The notes under the pieces were generated by a model. It did no database searches and was not told the DNA's origin. It saw only the letters and a program-made list of their open reading frames with translations. 64,000 bases of DNA from assembly GCF_009720835.1 (NCBI RefSeq), contig NZ_WNKZ01000005.1, positions 1 through 64,000 of the forward strand. The letters are read 5' to 3'. A program made the translations under genes and the position numbers. Every line of letters starts with the position of its first letter. Positions within the stretch are counted from its first letter, which is position 1. Shown piece after piece: positions 21,974 to 30,288 of this stretch. The DNA comes from Pseudoduganella buxea (lineage in GTDB: Bacteria > Pseudomonadota > Gammaproteobacteria > Burkholderiales > Burkholderiaceae_D).

Positions 21974-22974
21974 GCGGCGCTCCGGTTCGGGCCCAGGTGC
22001 AGCGGCAGGATCTGGCGGCCGCCCTGCCTGCCGTCGCGGGCGTTGATCAATACGGCGGCCAGGATGACGATGCCCGTCAGCGCGCTTTGCCAGAACGGCG
22101 ACACCTGCACGACGGGCAGCGCATTGCCGATCACGCCCAGGAACAGCGCGCCCAGCACGGCGCCCGTGACGCTGCCGGTGCCGCCGGCGATGCTGATGCC
22201 GCCGATGACGCAGGCGGCGATGACGGTGAATTCGAAGCCATAGGCGATCTCCGTGTAGGCCACGGCATAGCGCGCCACCCACAGGTAGCCGCACAGGCCC
22301 GCCATCAGGCCGGACAGGCCATACGTCCACAGCAGCCGGCGCGCCATCGGAATGCCGACATAGCGGGCACACGAGGGTGCGTTGCCGATGGCGTACAGGT
22401 CGCGGCCGAAGCGGCTGTGGCGGGCCAGGAACCAGGCCGCCAGCACGGCCGCGCCGGCGATCCACACGAGGTGTGTCACGCCCAGCAGGCGCGCCAGCGG
22501 GAAGGCGATGAAGTGTTCAGGCATATGGTGCGACGACACCCACGCGCCGCCCGAGAGCACGAATACGAGGCCCCGGTAGACGCTCATCGTCCCCAGCGTG
22601 ACGACGATGGGCGGCAGCTCCAGGTAGCCGATCAGCCAGCCGTTGACGAGGCCCAGTACGAGGCCGATGGCGGCGGCGGCCAGCACGACGAGCACCAGCG
22701 GCAGGTCCGGGTTGCGCGAGGCCAGCAGCGCCGCCATCATGCCGGACAGGGCCAGGTTCGACGCCACCGACAGGTCGACACCGCGCGTGACGATCACCAG
22801 CATCTGCGCCAGCGCCAGCATCACCAGCAGGGTGCTGTCGGTCAGCAGGTTGGCCAGGCTGGCCGGGCTGACGAAGACGGGCGAACGCAGCCCCACCAGC
22901 AGCACCAGCGCGACGATCGACGCGGCCAGCAGCGTCTCGCGCTGTTTCAGTACGTTTTTGTTCAGCAGGCTCAT
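21970..22974 (-). CDS. rhaP: L-rhamnose ABC transporter permease RhaP
   Basis: Second permease of the CUT2 importer, 334 aa, with the same fold and a GGISIAGGTGSVTGA motif near residue 260. The start ATG overlaps the rhaT stop (22971-22974) and its stop overlaps the rhaQ GTG. The paralogous pair P/Q together with a single double-domain ATPase is the usual CUT2 composition. Confidence 0.9.
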   Translation of the reverse strand: MSLLNKNVLKQRETLLAASIVALVLLVGLRSPVFVSPASLANLLTDSTLLVMLALAQMLVIVTRGVDLSVASNLALSGMMAALLASRNPDLPLVLVVLAAAAIGLVLGLVNGWLIGYLELPPIVVTLGTMSVYRGLVFVLSGGAWVSSHHMPEHFIAFPLARLLGVTHLVWIAGAAVLAAWFLARHSRFGRDLYAIGNAPSCARYVGIPMARRLLWTYGLSGLMAGLCGYLWVARYAVAYTEIAYGFEFTVIAACVIGGISIAGGTGSVTGAVLGALFLGVIGNALPVVQVSPFWQSALTGIVILAAVLINARDGRQGGRQILPLHLGPNRSAA

Positions 22975-24524
22975 GCTGCCTCCTCGGTATGGGCTTCGCA
23001 GCCCGATGCGGCCGCCACGACGCGCTCCGGCGTCGCATCAATCCGCGCGAATTCACGCTGGATGCGGCCCTGGTGCATGACGATGACCCGGTCGGCCAGG
23101 CCCAGCACCTCGGGCAGTTCGGACGACACGAGGATCACGGCCAGGCCCTGGCTGACCAGCTGGCCGATGAAGCGGTGCACGGCGGCCTTCGAGCCGATGT
23201 CGATGCCCTTGGTCGGTTCGTCCAGGATGATCACCTTGGGATCGGTAGCCAGCCATTTTCCCAGCACGACTTTCTGCTGGTTGCCGCCCGAGAGTTCGGC
23301 CACGTGCTGGCACAGGTGGCTGGCCTTCAGTTCCAGCTGCTCGCTGAAGTGGCGCGCCACGGCGTTTTCCCGGGCCCGGCGCGAGCGCAGGAAGAAGCCG
23401 ATGCGGTCCAGGATGGGCAGGGTGATGTTGTGCAGGATCGGCATGGTCAGGTGCGCGCCCTGGTGCTGGCGGTCTTCCGGCACGTAGGCGATGCCGTGCG
23501 CGATGGCCTCGGCCGCGCAGCCGATACGCACGGCCTTGCCGCCCAAGGTCACGCTGCCGCGCGCCAGGGGCGTCAGGCCGAACAGGGCCTGCATCACTTC
23601 CGAGCGGCCGGCGCCCACCAGGCCGTAGAAGCCCAGGATTTCGCCCTGGCGCAGCTGGAAGCTGACGTCGTCGAATTCGGTGGGGTGGCAGAAGTCCTTC
23701 ACTTCCATCAGCACGGGGCCCGGCGTGACCTCCGCCTTCGGGTAGGCATCGTGCACGGCGCGGCCCACCATCAACGCCACCAGTTCCCCTTCCGAGATGT
23801 CGGCCAGCCGGCCGGCGGCCACGTACTGGCCGTCGCGCAGCACCGTGTAGCTGTCCGCCACGGTGAAGATTTCGTCGAATTTGTGCGAGATGAAGATGAT
23901 GGCCGTGCCGGCCTCCTTGAGCTGCCGCACGATGCGGTACAGCTCATGAATCTCGCGCTGCGACAGCGCGGCCGTCGGTTCGTCCAGGATGACGACGCGG
24001 GCCTGTTGCGACAGGGCCCGCGCGATCTCGACGAAATGACGCTGCGCCACCGACAGATCCTTTACCCTGGCGCGCACGGGCAGGGTCACCTCCAGCCGGG
24101 CGAACAGCTGTACCGCCTCGCGCTCGATGCGGGGCCAGTCGATGCGCCCGCCCTGCATGGGCTGGCGGCCCACGTAGATATTCTCGGCCACGGTCAGCTC
24201 GTCGAACATCACGCTTTCCTGGTGCACGGCCGTGATCCCGGCACGCATGGCGTCCTGCGCGTTGGCGAACGTGACGGCCTGGCCGTCCAGCACGATGGTG
24301 CCTTCGTCGGGCTGGTAGATGCCCGTCAGGGTCTTGACGAGGGTGGACTTGCCGGCACCGTTCTCGCCGACCAGCGCCATCACTTCGCCGGGCTGTACCG
24401 ATAGCGCTACCTTGTTCAGCGCCGTGATGCCGGCGAAGCGCTTGCTGATGCCGGCCAGTTGCAGCACGGGCGGCGTGTATGCGGCCGTTCCCGGCGGCGC
24501 CGGGTGGGGGAGGTTCGCTCGCAT
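22971..24524 (-). CDS. rhaT: L-rhamnose ABC transporter ATP-binding protein RhaT
   Basis: Double-cassette sugar ATPase (RbsA/AraG type) of 517 aa. Cassette 1 has Walker A GENGAGKST, a degenerate signature (LSVAQRHFVEIARAL) and Walker B VILDEPTAAL. Cassette 2 has a degenerate Walker A (GLVGAGRSEV), the LSGGNQQKVVLGKWL signature and VIILDEPTKGID, as usual for this family. The ATG at 24524 is one base behind the rhaS stop; frames extending further upstream are antisense shadow. Not to be confused with E. coli RhaT, a proton symporter. Confidence 0.93.
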   Translation of the reverse strand: MRANLPHPAPPGTAAYTPPVLQLAGISKRFAGITALNKVALSVQPGEVMALVGENGAGKSTLVKTLTGIYQPDEGTIVLDGQAVTFANAQDAMRAGITAVHQESVMFDELTVAENIYVGRQPMQGGRIDWPRIEREAVQLFARLEVTLPVRARVKDLSVAQRHFVEIARALSQQARVVILDEPTAALSQREIHELYRIVRQLKEAGTAIIFISHKFDEIFTVADSYTVLRDGQYVAAGRLADISEGELVALMVGRAVHDAYPKAEVTPGPVLMEVKDFCHPTEFDDVSFQLRQGEILGFYGLVGAGRSEVMQALFGLTPLARGSVTLGGKAVRIGCAAEAIAHGIAYVPEDRQHQGAHLTMPILHNITLPILDRIGFFLRSRRARENAVARHFSEQLELKASHLCQHVAELSGGNQQKVVLGKWLATDPKVIILDEPTKGIDIGSKAAVHRFIGQLVSQGLAVILVSSELPEVLGLADRVIVMHQGRIQREFARIDATPERVVAAASGCEAHTEEAA

Positions 24525-24525
24525 A

Positions 24526-25566
24526 TCAGAAGATCTTCGAGAACTGGTCGACGTTTTTCGCGTCGTAGGTGAACGGTTCGGCCATCGCCGCCTCGCCCTT
24601 CGCGTCGATGGCGATGCTGCCCATGCGCCCGGCGGCGATCTTGCCGCCCGGCCGTGCATCCGGCGCGCCCTTGACGAAATCATAGGCCGCGTACGTGACG
24701 GCGTAGCCCAGGTCGATCGGGTTCCAGATGGCGAACTGCTTGACGGCGCCGCTCTTGACGTGGCCGGCCATTTCGGAAGGCAGGCCCAGTCCCGTCACAT
24801 ACACCTTGCCCACCAGTTTTTCGTCGACCACGGCCTTGCTGGCGGCGTTGATGCCCACCGTCGTCGGGGCGATGATGGCCTTCAGGTTCGGGTAGCTGCG
24901 CAGCAGGCCGAGGGCCTCGCGGTAGCTCTTGTCGGACTGGTCGTCGCCGTAGACGGTGGTGACGAGCTTGAGCTTGGCGAACTCGGGGCGGGCCAGCGCC
25001 CCCTTCATCACGTCGATCCAGATATTCTGGTTGGTCGCCTGCGCCGATGCCGACAGGATGGCCACTTCGCCGGCACCGCCGATGGCGTCGCTGGCCATCT
25101 GCAGCTGCTTGATGCCGATCAGTTCCGCGTTCGACGGGTTCAGCTGCATCAGCCGGCCCTCCTGGGCCAGGCCGCTGTCGAAGGACAGCACCTTGATGCC
25201 GCGCGCCATGGCCTTCTTCGCGATCGGTACCAGCGCGTTCGGATCGTTGGCCGAAATGACGATGGCGTTGACCTTCTGGCTGATCAGCGAGTTGACGATT
25301 TCGATCTGGCCTTCCGCGCTGGGCGTGGTGGGACCCGTGTAGATGATCTCGACGTCCTTCAACTGGCCTGCCGCTTCCTTGGCGCCTGTGTGGGCCGCAT
25401 CGAAAAAGCCGTTGCCCAGGCTCTTGACGACCATGGCGATGCGGACCTTGCCTTCCGGCGGCGCGCCGGCGCTGCCCTTGTCGCCGCAGCCGCCGACCAT
25501 GCCGGTAACGAGAAGCGCCAGCGCGGCAACCAGTGTCCGGCGCTTTGGAGTGTGCGGTGCGTTCAA
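24526..25566 (-). CDS. rhaS: L-rhamnose ABC transporter substrate-binding lipoprotein RhaS
   Basis: Periplasmic sugar-binding protein (Peripla_BP_4 fold), 346 aa. The frame has no ATG near the signal peptide. The TTG at 25566 overlaps the stop of the regulator gene (TTGA) and has GGAG eight bases upstream, giving the N-terminus MNAPHTPKRRTL. A hydrophobic segment is followed by the lipobox VGGC (Cys about residue 27), so the protein is probably lipid-anchored, unusual for a Gram-negative binding protein. It precedes rhaT by 1 nt. The ligand is assigned from the rha gene cluster, not from binding-site residues. Confidence 0.87.
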   Translation of the reverse strand: MNAPHTPKRRTLVAALALLVTGMVGGCGDKGSAGAPPEGKVRIAMVVKSLGNGFFDAAHTGAKEAAGQLKDVEIIYTGPTTPSAEGQIEIVNSLISQKVNAIVISANDPNALVPIAKKAMARGIKVLSFDSGLAQEGRLMQLNPSNAELIGIKQLQMASDAIGGAGEVAILSASAQATNQNIWIDVMKGALARPEFAKLKLVTTVYGDDQSDKSYREALGLLRSYPNLKAIIAPTTVGINAASKAVVDEKLVGKVYVTGLGLPSEMAGHVKSGAVKQFAIWNPIDLGYAVTYAAYDFVKGAPDARPGGKIAAGRMGSIAIDAKGEAAMAEPFTYDAKNVDQFSKIF

Positions 25567-26429
25567 TGCGAAATCTCCGCCTGGAACAGGCCCTGGGCCT
25601 GGAATTCGAACCCGTAGGGGAAGGACATCGGTGGCTGCTGGGCCGGCATGGCTTCGGGCGTCACGGTGATCACCTTGACGCCGGACTGCTCGAGCAGCTG
25701 CACGGCCGCGTCGGACGCGCAGGTATCGGTGATGACGGTGGACACGCGATCGAGGCCGCACAGGATCAGGCCCGCCTTCTTGGCGAACTTCGAGCTGTCG
25801 GCCAGCACGATCAGTTCCTCGGCCTGGCCGATCAGGCGCTTCTCGGCCTGGATCAGCAGCGGGTCGGCTTCCATCAATCCCAGCAGGGACAGGCCGTACA
25901 CGCTCATGAACATCTTGGCGGCGTAGTGGTGCTGGGTGATGTCATTGTCGAACGGGGACAGGATCACATTCTGCTCGCGGTACACCTTGCCGCCCGGGAG
26001 GATGATCTCGTTCTCGCTCGAGACCAGCAGGCGCTCGGCCATCAGGAAGGAGTTGGTGAGGATCTTCAGGTGCTTATCGACCAGGAACTCGGCCATCATG
26101 AAGGTGGTGGTACCGCCGTTGATGACGATGGTCTCGCCTTCCGCGCACATGCCGGCGGCGCACCGGGCGATGGCCCGTTTGCGCTCGGCGAAACACTGGA
26201 TATTGTGCTCGAAGGTCTCGCTGGTGAGGGCGAAATTGCGCTTCTTCTGGGCCAGGTTGGCCGCGCCGCCGCGGGTGCGGGTCAACAGGTTGCGGGCGGC
26301 CAGCCAGCTGATGTCGCGGCGTACGGTGGCGGGGGAAGCACTGAGCCATTCGACCAGCTGGGGCACGCTGGCGGTATGGTGCTCGGCGAGCAGTTTCAAC
26401 AAACGTTTACGGCGCTTGTGATTGACCAT
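25563..26429 (-). CDS. rhaR: DeoR-family transcriptional regulator of the rhamnose cluster
   Basis: 288 aa: N-terminal DeoR-type helix-turn-helix (about residues 5-60; VPQLVEWLSASPATVRRDISWL) and a C-terminal DeoRC sugar-phosphate sensor domain with the INGGTTT motif (about residue 104). SD AAGGAG precedes the ATG. As first gene of the minus-strand rhaR-S-T-P-Q-K operon, and divergent from rhaD, it matches the DeoR-type RhaR of Rhizobium, a repressor of rhamnose genes. It is unrelated to the AraC-type RhaR of E. coli. Autoregulation from the shared 304-bp divergent region is inferred. Confidence 0.87.
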   Translation of the reverse strand: MVNHKRRKRLLKLLAEHHTASVPQLVEWLSASPATVRRDISWLAARNLLTRTRGGAANLAQKKRNFALTSETFEHNIQCFAERKRAIARCAAGMCAEGETIVINGGTTTFMMAEFLVDKHLKILTNSFLMAERLLVSSENEIILPGGKVYREQNVILSPFDNDITQHHYAAKMFMSVYGLSLLGLMEADPLLIQAEKRLIGQAEELIVLADSSKFAKKAGLILCGLDRVSTVITDTCASDAAVQLLEQSGVKVITVTPEAMPAQQPPMSFPYGFEFQAQGLFQAEISH

Positions 26430-26733
26430 TGTCGTCTCCTTGTAGTGAACCTACTCCGCAGGCGGGGACCCGGGGTGGTCTGTTTGTTAACGGTAGAGGC
26501 TAAACACTTCAATTTCGGCCGTCAATCACCCATTGCTCAAAACCGTGATTATTTCCAGGGCAAGGGCCCCGTCGCTGCGCGTTCCGATCATCCTTATGAT
26601 TAATTCGTTCTTGGTCACGATGTTGAGCGCTGGCGCATTGACACCCCAAGGGCCCCTGTTTTCTACTGATTGCGCTTGCCACGGTGGAGACCAACCACGG
26701 CAGAACAGAATGCATATCAACGACGGAGAACGT
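26430..26733. promoter_or_regulatory. Divergent promoter region between rhaR and rhaD
   Basis: 304 bp without a gene, AT-richer than its flanks. For rhaD the best promoter is TTGACA (26638-26643, perfect) with an 18-bp spacer and TCTACT (26662-26667). Behind it lies a CCACGG pair (GCCACGGTGG ... ACCACGG, 26678-26702) spaced about 16 bp, a possible repressor site overlapping the start of transcription. No convincing -10/-35 pair was found for rhaR on the minus strand. Confidence 0.55.
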
Positions 26734-28851
26734 ATGACAGGATCGCAAGAACTGAAGCAAAAGCAGCCCATCGCATCGCTGTGGGACGACGCGAAGGCGG
26801 CCGCCATGAGCGAGCCTGAGCTGCTGCTGTACCGCTCGAACCTGCTGGGCTCGGACCTGCGGATCACCAATTTTGGCGGCGGCAATACGTCGGCCAAGGT
26901 CATCATGGCCGATCCGCTCAGCGGCGAACAGGTCGAGGTGCTGTGGGTGAAAGGCTCCGGCGGAGACCTGGGCAGCATCAAGCTCGATGGCTTCTCCACG
27001 CTGTATATGGACAAGCTGCGCGCGCTGAAGGCGCGCTATCGCGGGCTGGCGCTGGAAGACGAGATGGTGGGCTACCTGCCGCACTGTACCTTCAACCTGA
27101 ACCCGCGCGCGGCCAGCATCGACACGCCGCTGCATGCGTATATCGACCGCAAGCATGTCGATCACATGCACCCCGATTCCGTCATCGCCATTGCCGCCTG
27201 CGCCAACAGCCGCGCGCTGGCGCAGCGCATCTTCGAAGGGGAACTGGGCTGGCTGCCGTGGCAGCGCCCCGGCTACGACCTGGGCCTGAAGCTGGAGGAA
27301 GTATCGCAGGCCCAGCCGCAGCTGAAGGGCATCATCCTGGAAGGCCACGGCCTGTTCACGTGGGGCGACACAGCCAAGGCCTGCTACGAAAACACGCTGG
27401 CGATGATCCAGCGCGCCGAGGAGTGGCTGGCCGCGAACGTGAAGCAGCCCGTGTTCGGCGGCGCCCTCGTCGCGCCGCTGCCGGCCGAACAGCGCGCCGC
27501 GCTGGCGGCCCGCCTGATGCCCCTCCTGCGCGGCAAGATCAGTAAAAACGAATATAAACTGGGGCACTTCGACGATTCGGACACGGTGCTGGAATTCGTC
27601 TGCAGCCGCGACCTGCAGCCGCTGGCGGCGCTGGGCACGTCCTGCCCCGATCATTTCCTGCGCACGAAGATTCGGCCGTATGTGCTCGACCTCATCGACT
27701 TCGATCTGGCCAATCCGGACTTCGACAAGGTCGCCGCCAGTCTCGATGAGGGCCTGGCCCGCTACCGCGACGACTACGTGGCCTATCACGAGCGCTGCAA
27801 GCGCGAGAACAGCCCGGCCGTGCGCGACGCCAATCCCATCATCTACCTGATCCCGGGCGTGGGCATGCTGTCCTTCGCCAAGGACAAGGCCACCGCCCGC
27901 ATCGCCGGCGAGTTCTATGTCAACGCCATCAACGTGATGCGCGGCGCGAACGGCGTCGACACCTATGTCGGCCTGCCCGAGCAGGAGGCTTTCGACATCG
28001 AGTACTGGCTGCTGGAAGAAGCCAAGCTGCAGCGCATGCCGAAGCCGAAAGGCCTGGCCGGGCGCATCGCGCTGGTAACGGGCGGTGCCGGCGGTATCGG
28101 CCAGGCCGTGGCGCGCCAGCTGCTGGCCGAAGGGGCCTGCGTGATGCTGACCGATATCGACGGCGAAGCGCTGGAGCAGGCCCGCGAAGGCCTGGCCAAG
28201 GTGGGCGGCAAGGATGCCGTGGCCGGCATCGTCGCCGACATCACGAGCGAAGAGCATGTCGAGGCGGTACTGTCGGCCTGCGCGCTGCGCTTCGGCGGTA
28301 TCGACCTGCTGATCTCGAACGCGGGCATTGCATCGTCCGCGCCTCTGGAGGACACCACGCTGGAAGTATGGAACCGCAACCAGGACATCCTCGTGAAGGG
28401 CTACTTCCTTGTCAGCCGCAGCGCCTACCGGACGATGAAGCTGCAGGAGCTGGGCGGCAGCATGGTGTTCGTGGCCAGCAAGAACGGCCTGGTCGCGTCA
28501 GGCGGCGCGTCGGCCTACTGCACCGCCAAGGCAGCCGAGATCCACCTGGCCCGCTGCATCGCGCTGGAAGGCGCGCCGCACGGCATCCGCGTCAATGTCG
28601 TCAATCCCGACGCGGTCATCCGCGGCTCGCGCATCTGGGACGGCAAGTGGAAACAGGAGCGGGCCCAGTCGAACAAGATCGACGCCGACGACGTCGAGAA
28701 GTTCTACCGCGAGCGCAGCATGCTCAAGCTGTCCGTGCTGCCCGAGGATATCGCCGAAGCGGTCTACTTCCTGGCCAGCGACAAGGCCGCCAAGAGCACC
28801 GGCAATATCCTCAATGTCGACGCGGGCAACGCCGCCGCCTTCACGCGCTAG
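26734..28851 (+). CDS. rhaD: Bifunctional rhamnulose-1-phosphate aldolase / L-lactaldehyde dehydrogenase RhaD
   Basis: 705 aa fusion. The N-terminal class II aldolase domain (about residues 20-430) contains FGGGNTSAK and the metal-binding DHMHPDS motif near residue 143; it splits L-rhamnulose 1-phosphate into dihydroxyacetone phosphate and L-lactaldehyde. The C-terminal short-chain dehydrogenase domain has TGGAGGIG (449-456) for NAD(P) and the YxxxK pair Tyr595/Lys599, and is expected to oxidise L-lactaldehyde to L-lactate. Such fusions are known in Rhizobium and Bacillus rhamnose pathways. The ATG at 26734 has GGAG at 26725-26728; a start at 26710 is possible. It heads a plus-strand operon through rhaM. 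Confidence 0.93.
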   Translation: MTGSQELKQKQPIASLWDDAKAAAMSEPELLLYRSNLLGSDLRITNFGGGNTSAKVIMADPLSGEQVEVLWVKGSGGDLGSIKLDGFSTLYMDKLRALKARYRGLALEDEMVGYLPHCTFNLNPRAASIDTPLHAYIDRKHVDHMHPDSVIAIAACANSRALAQRIFEGELGWLPWQRPGYDLGLKLEEVSQAQPQLKGIILEGHGLFTWGDTAKACYENTLAMIQRAEEWLAANVKQPVFGGALVAPLPAEQRAALAARLMPLLRGKISKNEYKLGHFDDSDTVLEFVCSRDLQPLAALGTSCPDHFLRTKIRPYVLDLIDFDLANPDFDKVAASLDEGLARYRDDYVAYHERCKRENSPAVRDANPIIYLIPGVGMLSFAKDKATARIAGEFYVNAINVMRGANGVDTYVGLPEQEAFDIEYWLLEEAKLQRMPKPKGLAGRIALVTGGAGGIGQAVARQLLAEGACVMLTDIDGEALEQAREGLAKVGGKDAVAGIVADITSEEHVEAVLSACALRFGGIDLLISNAGIASSAPLEDTTLEVWNRNQDILVKGYFLVSRSAYRTMKLQELGGSMVFVASKNGLVASGGASAYCTAKAAEIHLARCIALEGAPHGIRVNVVNPDAVIRGSRIWDGKWKQERAQSNKIDADDVEKFYRERSMLKLSVLPEDIAEAVYFLASDKAAKSTGNILNVDAGNAAAFTR

Positions 28852-28874
28852 AATCAGGCCATCCATAAAAAAGA

Positions 28875-28896
28875 CGGCCGGCATCCGCGCCGGCCG
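28875..28896 (+). other. GC-rich hairpin between rhaD and rhaI
   Basis: CGGCCGGC/GCCGGCCG with a 6-nt loop and no T run. It could stabilise or punctuate the rhaD-rhaI message; it is not a canonical terminator. Confidence 0.5.
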
Positions 28897-28918
28897 GGCA
28901 GAACTCAAGGAGACAGCA

Positions 28919-30211
28919 ATGAACGCAGTAATCGACGCCGGCCGCGTGGCCGAACACAACGCCAAGGTGGGAGCCGACCTGCAGGCCGACTACGACGCGC
29001 TGGGCGGCATGCTGGCGCGCCGCGGCGCCGATATCGAACAGCTTACCGCGCTGGCGCAGACCTTCGCGGTGGCCGTGCCCAGCTGGGGCGTCGGCACGGG
29101 CGGCACCCGCTTCGCCCGCTTCCCCGGCAAGGGCGAGCCGCGCAATGTCTTCGAGAAGATGGAAGACTGCGCCGTCATCCACCAGTTGACGCGCGCCACG
29201 CCGACCGTGTCGCTGCACTTCCCGTGGGACCGCACGGACGATCCGGCCGCGCTGCGCGAAATCGCCAGCGGCTACGGATTGGGATTCGACGCCGTCAATT
29301 CGAATACCTTCCAGGACCAGCTGGACCAGGACCACTCGTACAAGTACGGCAGCCTGACGGCCACCAGCGGCGCCGTGCGCGCCCAGGCCGTGGCGCACAA
29401 TATCGACTGCATCGAACTGGGCCAGGCCCTGGGCTCGAAGGCACTGACGGTGTGGGTGGGCGACGGCGCGAACTTCCCCGGCCAGAGCAACCTGCGCGGC
29501 GCGCTGGAGCGCTACCTGGACAGCATGCGCGACATCTACGGCGCGCTGCCGGCCGACTGGCAGCTGTTCATCGAGCACAAGCTGTTCGAGCCCGCCTTCT
29601 ACGCCACCACCATCGCCGACTGGGGCACCAGCTTCGCCTGCGCCACGGAACTGGGGCCGAAGGCCAAGTGCCTGGTCGACCTGGGCCACCACGCGCCGAA
29701 CACGAATATCGAAATGATCGTGGCGCGGCTTGCGCAGTTCGGCAAGCTGGGCGGCTTCCACTTCAACGACAGCAAGTACGGCGACGACGACCTCGATTCG
29801 GGCAGCATCAATCCCTTCCAGCTGTTCCTGGTCTTCAACGAGCTGGCCGATGCGGCCGGGCGCGCCCCGTCCTTTGCGCCAGCCTATATGCTGGACCAGT
29901 CGCACAACGTGACGGACCCGATCGAAAGCCTGATGTCGAGCGCCGTCGAAGTGCAGCGCGCCTTCGTCCAGGCCGCGCTCGTGGACCGCAACGCGCTGCG
30001 CACGCACCAGGAAGCCAACGACGTGCTGAATGCGGCGCAGACCCTGAAGCAGGCTTACCGCACCGACGTCAGCCCGATCCTGGCCATGGCGCGGCTGCGT
30101 GCAGGCGGCGCGGCCGATCCCGTGGGCGCCTACCGCGCCAGCGGCTACCGCTCGGTGGCGGCCGAACGCCGCCCGGCCAAGGCGGGTGCCTCCAGCAGCG
30201 GCATCGTCTGA
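28919..30211 (+). CDS. rhaI: L-rhamnose isomerase RhaI (Pseudomonas stutzeri type)
   Basis: Metal-dependent TIM-barrel isomerase converting L-rhamnose to L-rhamnulose, 430 aa. Visible metal-ligand candidates are Glu219 (FIEHK), Asp254 and His257 (VDLGHH), His281 (GFHFND) and Asp289/Asp291 (YGDDDLD), in the spacing known for P. stutzeri L-rhamnose isomerase. It differs from E. coli RhaA. SD AAGGAG before the ATG at 28919; a frame extending upstream into rhaD is not supported. It lies 67 nt behind rhaD in the same operon. Confidence 0.94.
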   Translation: MNAVIDAGRVAEHNAKVGADLQADYDALGGMLARRGADIEQLTALAQTFAVAVPSWGVGTGGTRFARFPGKGEPRNVFEKMEDCAVIHQLTRATPTVSLHFPWDRTDDPAALREIASGYGLGFDAVNSNTFQDQLDQDHSYKYGSLTATSGAVRAQAVAHNIDCIELGQALGSKALTVWVGDGANFPGQSNLRGALERYLDSMRDIYGALPADWQLFIEHKLFEPAFYATTIADWGTSFACATELGPKAKCLVDLGHHAPNTNIEMIVARLAQFGKLGGFHFNDSKYGDDDLDSGSINPFQLFLVFNELADAAGRAPSFAPAYMLDQSHNVTDPIESLMSSAVEVQRAFVQAALVDRNALRTHQEANDVLNAAQTLKQAYRTDVSPILAMARLRAGGAADPVGAYRASGYRSVAAERRPAKAGASSSGIV

Positions 30212-30288
30212 TCGTTGTGGAGGGAAGCGCGGCGCCTCGAGGGGGCCAGGCCCCTGTCCCTGCCTTTCGCTTTGCATAAGGAACCATC

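Noticed and set aside
19593-30211. Interpretation as an L-fucose pathway
   Set aside because: RhaI metal-ligand spacing, the RhaM mutarotase and the RhaD fusion all match rhamnose; no fucose isomerase or FucU is present.
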